From assembly GCA_012934845.2 (NCBI GenBank), contig WNNJ02000861.1:124001-188000 (forward strand): a stretch of 64,000 nucleotides of DNA, read 5' to 3'. The DNA comes from Pomphorhynchus laevis (Eukaryota; Acanthocephala; Palaeacanthocephala; Echinorhynchida; Pomphorhynchidae). Position numbers and translations under genes: made by a program. Below, in pieces: positions 58,373-64,000 of this stretch. Position 1 is the stretch's first letter. Every line of letters starts with the position of its first letter. The notes under the pieces were generated by a model. The model saw nothing but the letters and a program-made list of their open reading frames with translations. It was not told where the DNA came from and searched no databases.

Positions 58373-58623
58373 ATGTCAGTTGGGCATAGAGACTTGCATC
58401 GGAATAGGGGTCATTTAAGTGACAATGATAATCATCGTGATGAGTAACAAGACGATTCATTTTTAAACAATCCCTTATCAAATCGTTCCAGAATTATTGA
58501 AGACAAACTCCAAAAAGCATTTTTCGGTCTTACTAAAACGTATGCATACACTATTTTAATTTATTGTTACCTTAAACGATTAGCACATTTATTTTCATTA
58601 TAATCACGGCAGTTCTCATCCCA
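58373..58623 (+). pseudogene. Small membrane-tail gene, unit f, interrupted by a Jockey LINE
   Basis: Exon 58373-58539: ATG then MSVGHRDLHRNRGHLSDNDN, a TAA at codon 25, then FLNNPLSNRSRIIEDKLQKA and FFGLTKT. A 44-nt intron (58540-58583, GTATGC to GATTAG) follows, then the start of the membrane exon, TFIFIIITAVLIP. The exon stops at the target site of the LINE and resumes at 62500 after it (VLIPIILICTC). SRII.D...K.FF.L is shared with unit e, which supports the exon and the start. The stop and the insertion both make it a pseudogene. Confidence 0.6.
58612..58623. repeat. 12-bp target-site duplication, left copy
   Basis: GTTCTCATCCCA, repeated at 62500-62511. The uninterrupted form (GTTCTCATCCCAATTATCC) is seen in units b and e. 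Confidence 0.85.
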
Positions 58624-58769
58624 CAACAACGATTTTATTAAATACATCAATGACCTATAAGTAGCATGCAAAAAAAACAGACAGTCATATCATAGTCAGA
58701 AAAAACGGCAGCACAATTTCGGTCTTTAACAATTCATGTCTTCTACTTTCTCTTCTATGGCCTCAAATC

Positions 58770-61213
58770 CACGGGGATCTGAGCCCACCAACCGATCCAA
58801 CACGCCGCCTTTCGACTGAACCACCCGGGGTCTTTCACCCCCCCCGAAGAATCCAATCGAGACGGACTATGCTGGGTAAACGAGAGACGAGGAGCTTAAG
58901 AAACCTTAGCCTTTGCTCTGGGGGACGTCCTCTAGAAAAGAAGACTAATCCCGAGATAGCCCAAGTGCCCCAGAGGCGCACCTGGGCTTTCCCTTTCAAT
59001 GACAGATATTGAGCCCGTTTCAGGGCCCACCTAGCTTTCTTCAGGATACATTTGAATCTATCGAGATCGGCTTTCGCCGACCAGTTCACCGTAACGGTGA
59101 ACCCCAGGTATTTTACTCGACTTGTAAAGGTGGGGAGTGGTTCAGAGGCGAATATGGAGGAAAGCGCAGAGAGTGCTAGTCTCTTAAGTTTTTTCTTTGT
59201 AGCAGGGGAGCCATGAAAGTCTACCACCTGCGATTTCGCAGAGTTTAAAATAAGATTGGATTGGGGTAGCTGGTCTTTTAATCTTGAAAAGAAACGGCTG
59301 ATGTCAGAGACTACGTCTTTACACCTGCGTCCAGTAAACAGGGCTGTGGTGTCATCAGCGTACACCACTAGACGTTGTTCGCGTTTAAATATTTTGAATA
59401 ATTTAATAGAGGCAGCAAGGTATAAGATAGGAGAAAGTGGGGAACCTTGAGGCACACCCGTAATAGGGTAGAACTGACGCGCATCTGGGTCGTCTTCATA
59501 GTAAAAACGCTTGGTATACAGCAGGATCTTCACTCTGTTCACAATTCTCGCAGGTTACCCGAGGGACCTGAGAGAAGAGATCACAAAAGGAATAGAGATG
59601 CGGTCAAATGCAGCAGAAAAGTCAAGGAAAACAGCCACAACTAAACGATGGCTATTATCCCGACAAAACTGCTCCACCTCACCAACTGCTGAATGGACCG
59701 AGCGACCTTTGACGAACCCATGAAAACCTGGAGGGATCAAATTACGCCTACTTAAATGGTCGCGGATTTTACGCGCAAGCGCTTTTTCGTAAATTGACAC
59801 GAGGGAATTTTGAATCGAAATGGGTCGCAGGTCTTTTGGGCATGAGCAGGATTTTTTCTTAGGAATAAAAACACGCTTACTAATATTGATGCCTGCTACA
59901 TCGGATGGGGATGCTAAAAGCATTGTGACGGCCACCTCTCTTCTCTGATCAGCTGTCAAAAGCTGACAGACCCGAGAAGAAAGTGGAGCGATGGATTTGG
60001 AGGTGCCCGGGAGAGGAACCCAGGAGTTAAGGATATCCGTAACAGATAGATCCCTACTCCTGAAGTTACACCAAGGCGGGATTGGTTGAGGTGATTGAGT
60101 GGCTCCATAGTTGTGTAGGGCTAGTGACTCCTCTAAAACTTTATCAAGGCCTACATTCCCTATCCAACCCAATGCTTTATCCTTCCAGCAAACACACTTC
60201 TTCTTGAAAATCTTCCAAAAGGAAGACTGAGAAGGACTAAGGCGAGCAATACTCGTCCTATCCTTACTCAGCTGGAACCTATATCTAGTGCTCTAGTATT
60301 CATTCGAGAGAGCCTGTCTGGCGGAAACAGAGAGATTAGGGAGGTTCAGCAATTTCGCTAGGACCTTGAGCTTCGTCGGAGTAGGATTGTATATACGACC
60401 TTTATAGGTAGTCGATAAAATCGCGTTAGCTTGCGAATAGAGGTAGGTATTAAATTCGGTCATACTCTCATTTCCTATTCCAGGAAAGAGTTGGATAGCC
60501 GCTTGAAAGAAAGCCACTCTGATCGGATCTAAGTGAAACCTCCTTCGAAGCAACGTATCTTCCTCAATTCTCCACCGAATTAGGTCATGAGAGGTGGACA
60601 ATTGCTGGCGCGATTGCTCTGTGCAGAGGGGCTTTAACAACCACCTCGAGTGAAGCAGTAAAATATCGAGGACTGAATTTGTTGATATGCAATGAAAGGT
60701 AGGGGAAGGTGGTTTGTGAATAAGATAACCGTTCCTAGCTCTGCGAAGTGCTGCATTGATCCAACGACCAGTTCTGTCGTTGAAATCTCCAAGTATCATG
60801 TCGTAGCCGCTGTCGATAATACTATCCAGGGTGACACGGTTTTTGTGTATCTCCCCAGTACGGATGTGGACATTGGCAAGACTGAGGCGTTTACCGTTCT
60901 TACAGAGTGAAACTACTAAACAAGACATGGCTGGACATGAATAGTTTAATAGGAGGGAGGACCTTAAAGAGCACTTAATTAAGGTCAAGAGTCCTTGAGA
61001 TGAAGAGGAGTGAGGAGGGGTTATGTACGGAGTATAGTGGGAACAAATGTGCTTTGGGATAAATCGAGTAATGTCCTGGGGTAGACGGATAGACCGCGTC
61101 TCCTGGAGGACTATAACATCTGCATCTCTACCGGATAGAAGTCTAAGGGCAGAAGCACCTCCCGAATTCCACTGAAGGATATTCAGTGAAAAAGGCTCAC
61201 GATTACTCTGCAT
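58770..61213 (-). pseudogene. Jockey LINE copy 2 ORF2, interrupted
   Basis: Starts MQSNREPFSLNILQWNSGG (endonuclease, 61213-60293, 306 codons) and ends with a TAG where copy 1 has TGG in NEYWSTRY. RT continues in 60172-59555 (FLDFSAAFDR) and 59542-58835 (GVPQGSPLSPILY, VVYADDTTALFTG), with a frameshift between, and a further shift in the last 20 codons. The endonuclease ends SHDLIRW like copy 1. Cannot make a full protein. Confidence 0.82.
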
Positions 61214-61339
61214 TGTGGTGGATTAGTTTGATGTGGGATTGCCTACCTAGAAGGAGCTAGGAACGGGAAGGTTCCCCTTTCCCGTCACTAGAACCATCCG
61301 GGGCAGGTACTTGCCCATGGGCAGCATCTTCATTTCCCC

Positions 61340-62461
61340 TTATTTTTTATTCTTCAGGAGATTGCCAATATTGATAGGAGGGATAGGTTGAGCCGAAGCC
61401 TCCCTCTTTTTGGATGATGGATTTGCCGTTGATGATGGAATAGTAGGGTTAGTACAGAATGTGGCAACAACAGAGGATACTAAAACTTCCATCTTCTTAT
61501 ACATTGTTTCTATACGTATATCAATTGCTCGCATGAGATCATCATCCCTCGTACGAGTGGCAGCATTTGCAAAGGTACCAGATTTCGGTTGGGCAGCAGA
61601 CTTGTTAAATCCACCTTGATATAATTTAAAATGTCTGCATTTTCTGCTCCATGCAGGATGGCTCCCCCCCACAGTTAGAGCATAATGGAGGGGATACACA
61701 TTTTTTTCCTGTCAACAAAGCCGGACACTGGGGGAGCCACACACCCCGCATGTCGATGACTCACTGCAGCTTGAGGCCCAGTGCCCCCATTTGTGGCACC
61801 GACTGCAGTGCGGATATGTGAACTCTTCTTTATCAATGATTGTAAATCTGAGATTAAATCCCATGAAGGGATTACAAGCAGAATTAGCCAGCGATTCAGC
61901 CCGCTCTAGGGAAGCGGAACAAAATCCAACTGGTATTTGATGTCCGCTCTTGCCTATTATTGAACGGAAGTTAGATATTTTAAATGTTTCTTTTAGTAAT
62001 TCGATATCATTCTCTTCCAATTGACAAGGGAGGTTAGATACTTTTAGAGTGGCAAGTATGGGTTTAGAGTATATGGACCCATACTCCGACAGGGACGATT
62101 CGAAGTATTTAACATACCCCTTTAAGAGGTCTGAGGTGGTAAACGAAATCATTAGTTCAGTTTCATAAAGTTTTACCGAGTTGAAAATGATTCTATTTGA
62201 TAGTTGCTCTGTAAACGGCCGTAGAAAGAAATTAAACAATAAATGCCTTTCCATAGGCTTTTTGATCTTTATAATTATCAGATTTTTTAGTTTTGGGATT
62301 GGGGGAAGTACTTCCCCATCCCTAGTAGCAATTGAAAACTCACTAACCTTTGGAACAGGCGATTTCAGAGCAGCATTTACCTGTATTTTGTCATGTTCCT
62401 TTGTTTTTACTAGAAAATAGACTGGAAAACTGTTTTTTACAATCCTTTGTTCCTCCGACAC
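61340..62461 (-). pseudogene. Jockey LINE copy 2 ORF1 (zinc-knuckle nucleocapsid-like)
   Basis: 62461-61712 covers the N-terminal part and the first two knuckles (CSRCHKWGHWASSC, CGVCGS). 61699-61340 begins after the third-knuckle cysteines with GGSHPAWSRKC and runs to NIGNLLKNKK and stop. One frameshift at about 61705 separates them. An ATG 20 bases from the element end (about 62480) is in another frame, so the true start is uncertain. Confidence 0.75.
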
Positions 62462-62499
62462 GCTTGTTCGTACTCATTTTTTTGAAAACACAACAATCC

Positions 62500-62550
62500 G
62501 TTCTCATCCCAATTATCCTTATATGCACATGCGTGACGCGGCATTTTTAT
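62500..62550 (+). pseudogene. Displaced 3' part of the unit f membrane exon
   Basis: Starts with the duplicated GTTCTCATCCCA and continues AATTATCCTTATATGCACAT as in unit b (VLIPIILICTCV), then ends at about 62548 where the next LINE begins. Confidence 0.7.
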
Positions 62551-64000
62551 CACAATTTACGTGCAAAAAATGTGTACAAGTAACAACGTTTTGTGTGCGT
62601 CGGAGCATCAAAGCTCCTGCAAAAATGCTTCAGAAATCCTCGATTTTGGAACGAAATCGCTCGAAAAAGGTATACTTTCTACTTCTACGATGACAATCAA
62701 CGATCCTAAGGTTAGTAAATTTGTTTCTAACTCAGCATCTGACACGGGGTAACTTCCTCCTATATCAAAACTTAATAATTAGGTGATTATCACAACTACA
62801 AAACCTATAGAAAGGCACATATTATTTAATGTCTTTCTCCGTACCTTCGTTAAAGACTACCCCGGGAGAATAGTCTTTAATTATGTAAGAAGGTATGTAA
62901 ACACTGTCAAAGTTTCATTTACTTCCCCTGCTCTATTGGAAGCCTACGAACAGTTTTTTTAAGAAGAGCCTTTCCCACACAGGAACGTTATTGTTAAAGC
63001 CTATTCAGGCGACCTTAAAAATTACGAACTACCCTCCTCACCTCGAAGAGGAAGATTTTGACCTCCTTCATAAGACCTATAAATTGGACTCAATAAGAGG
63101 CCTTAAGTCGAAAACAGGAGATGTACTCCCGATTGCCTTTTACACGGCAGATTTAGATAATGCTCTGTTGTTATCGAATGCCGTGAGTAATCTTTTCCTG
63201 GGGTATAACTTAAAGTTTACCCTGGTTGATCAAGACTCGTTTACTTATCGACCTTGCAACCTATGCCATAGTTGGGACATAGTTGCATAGTTGCAACCTA
63301 TGCCAAAGTTTGATCCGATCAGAGTGGCCTTCTTTCAAGCGGCTATTCAACTCTTTCCCAAAATAGGAAATGTGAGTCTGACCGAATTTAACACCTACGT
63401 CTTTTCGCAAGCTACCGCGATTCTATCGACTACCTATAAAGGTCGTATATACAATCCCACTCTGACGAAACTCAAGGTCCTAGCAAAATTACTGAACCTT
63501 CCTAATCTCTATGCTTCCGCCAAATAGGCCCTCTCGAATGAATACTAGAGCACTAGATACAGGTTCAAACTGGGTAGGGATAGGACGAGTATCGCTCGCC
63601 TTAATCCTTCTCAGTCTTCCTTTTGGAAGATTTTCAAGAAGGAGAAGTTTGTTTGCTGGAAGGATAGAGCATTGCGTTGGATAGGGAATGTAGGCCTTGA
63701 AAAAGTTTTGGAGGAGTCACTAGCCCTACACAATTATGGAGCCACTCAATCACCTTAACCAATCCCGCCTTAGTGTAACTTCAGGAGTAAGGATCTATCT
63801 GTTACGGATATTCTTAACTCCTGGGGTCCACTCCCGGGCACCTCCAAATCCGTCGTTCCACTTTCTTCTCGGGTCTGTCAGCTTTTGACAGCTGATCAGA
63901 GAAGAGAGGTGGCCGTAACAATGCTTTTAGCCACCCCATCCGATGTAGCAGGCATCAATATTAGTAAGCGTGTTTTTATCCCTAAGAAAAAATCCTGCTC
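62551..64000 (+). mobile_element. Jockey-type LINE, copy 4, internally deleted, runs off the window
   Basis: Plus strand, 5' end facing that of copy 2. 62600-63290 is ORF1: KPIERHILFN, VSFTSPALLEAYEQF and the open part 62991-63290 up to the first cysteines (CNLCHSWD). At 63291 it jumps directly into the middle of ORF2 (KFDPIRVAFFQAAIQLFP), losing the rest of ORF1 and most of the endonuclease. A 13-base phrase (GCAACCTATGCCA) stands on both sides of the junction. Continues with RT-proximal ORF2, with the same TAG at NEY-STRY as copy 2 and other stops. Confidence 0.78.

Larger units (their letters stand above)
58624..62499 (-). mobile_element. Full-length Jockey-type LINE, copy 2
   Basis: 3876 bp on the minus strand between perfect 12-bp duplications. 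It has the same organisation as copy 1: very short leader (about 20 bp to an ATG), ORF1 (62461-61340, two frames), ORF2 (61213 to about 58770, interrupted by a stop and shifts), then a 3' tail with AATAAA 13 bases before the end and a GTTGTTG terminus instead of poly(A). Nucleotide similarity to copy 1 is high in ORF2 and lower in ORF1 and tail, suggesting a sister subfamily. Confidence 0.87.

Noticed and set aside
1-64000. LTR retrotransposons, endogenous viruses or Polintons
   Set aside because: No paired LTRs, no gag-pol with protease and integrase, no capsid or envelope-like frames were recognised; all RTs seen are LINE or Penelope type.

Overview
The window reads as AT-rich nuclear DNA from an invertebrate animal. 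The evidence is one complete spliced housekeeping gene with GT-AG introns of 45 nt to 2.8 kb, AATAAA signals, and a dense mixture of Jockey-type, RTE-like and CR1-like LINEs, Penelope-like elements (PLEs) and a tRNA-derived SINE. Jockey plus Naiad PLEs plus a tRNA SINE would suit an arthropod or a related phylum, but I cannot fix the species. No prokaryotic features, rRNA, tRNA genes, CRISPR or LTR retroelements were seen.

Layout. 1-5.9 kb: three broken copies of a Naiad-type PLE (endonuclease N-terminal to the RT) and a relic of a second, canonical PLE with a C-terminal GIY-YIG. 6.44-10.28 kb: a full-length 3.84-kb Jockey-type LINE with an intact 819-codon ORF2 and a 13-bp target-site duplication, sitting inside an older RTE-like LINE. 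10.7-12.25 kb: satellite monomers, then a fourth Naiad copy ending in a strongly structured, pseudoknotted 3' region. 12.3-13.8 kb: interspersed repeats. 14.4-28.2 kb: adenylosuccinate synthetase, 13 exons, 442 codons, with all catalytic motifs; its long introns hold repeat and SINE debris. 29.2-33.1 kb and 40.1-43.0 kb: two copies of one segmental duplication, the first carrying a CR1-like LINE that the second lacks. 33.6-34.8 kb: four tandem copies of a short exon encoding a C-terminal membrane segment, with relatives at 55.9 and 58.6 kb. 38.0-39.5 kb: RTE-like LINE relic. 45.8-48.6 kb: about 58 units of a 47-48 bp satellite with higher-order structure. 50.1 kb: a Ser/Arg-rich exon with good splice sites. 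52.3-53.7 kb: canonical PLE relic between inverted repeats. 58.6-62.5 kb: a second full-length Jockey LINE that landed in the membrane exon of the small gene at 58.4 kb, leaving a 12-bp duplication. 62.6-64.0 kb: a third, internally deleted Jockey copy facing it head to head.

The only gene judged intact from end to end is adenylosuccinate synthetase, which makes adenylosuccinate from IMP in purine synthesis. Most other coding sequence is retroelement. The most interesting unexplained signals are the pseudoknotted RNA at the Naiad 3' end, the small membrane-tail gene family, and the satellite whose monomers also sit beside PLE endonuclease relics.
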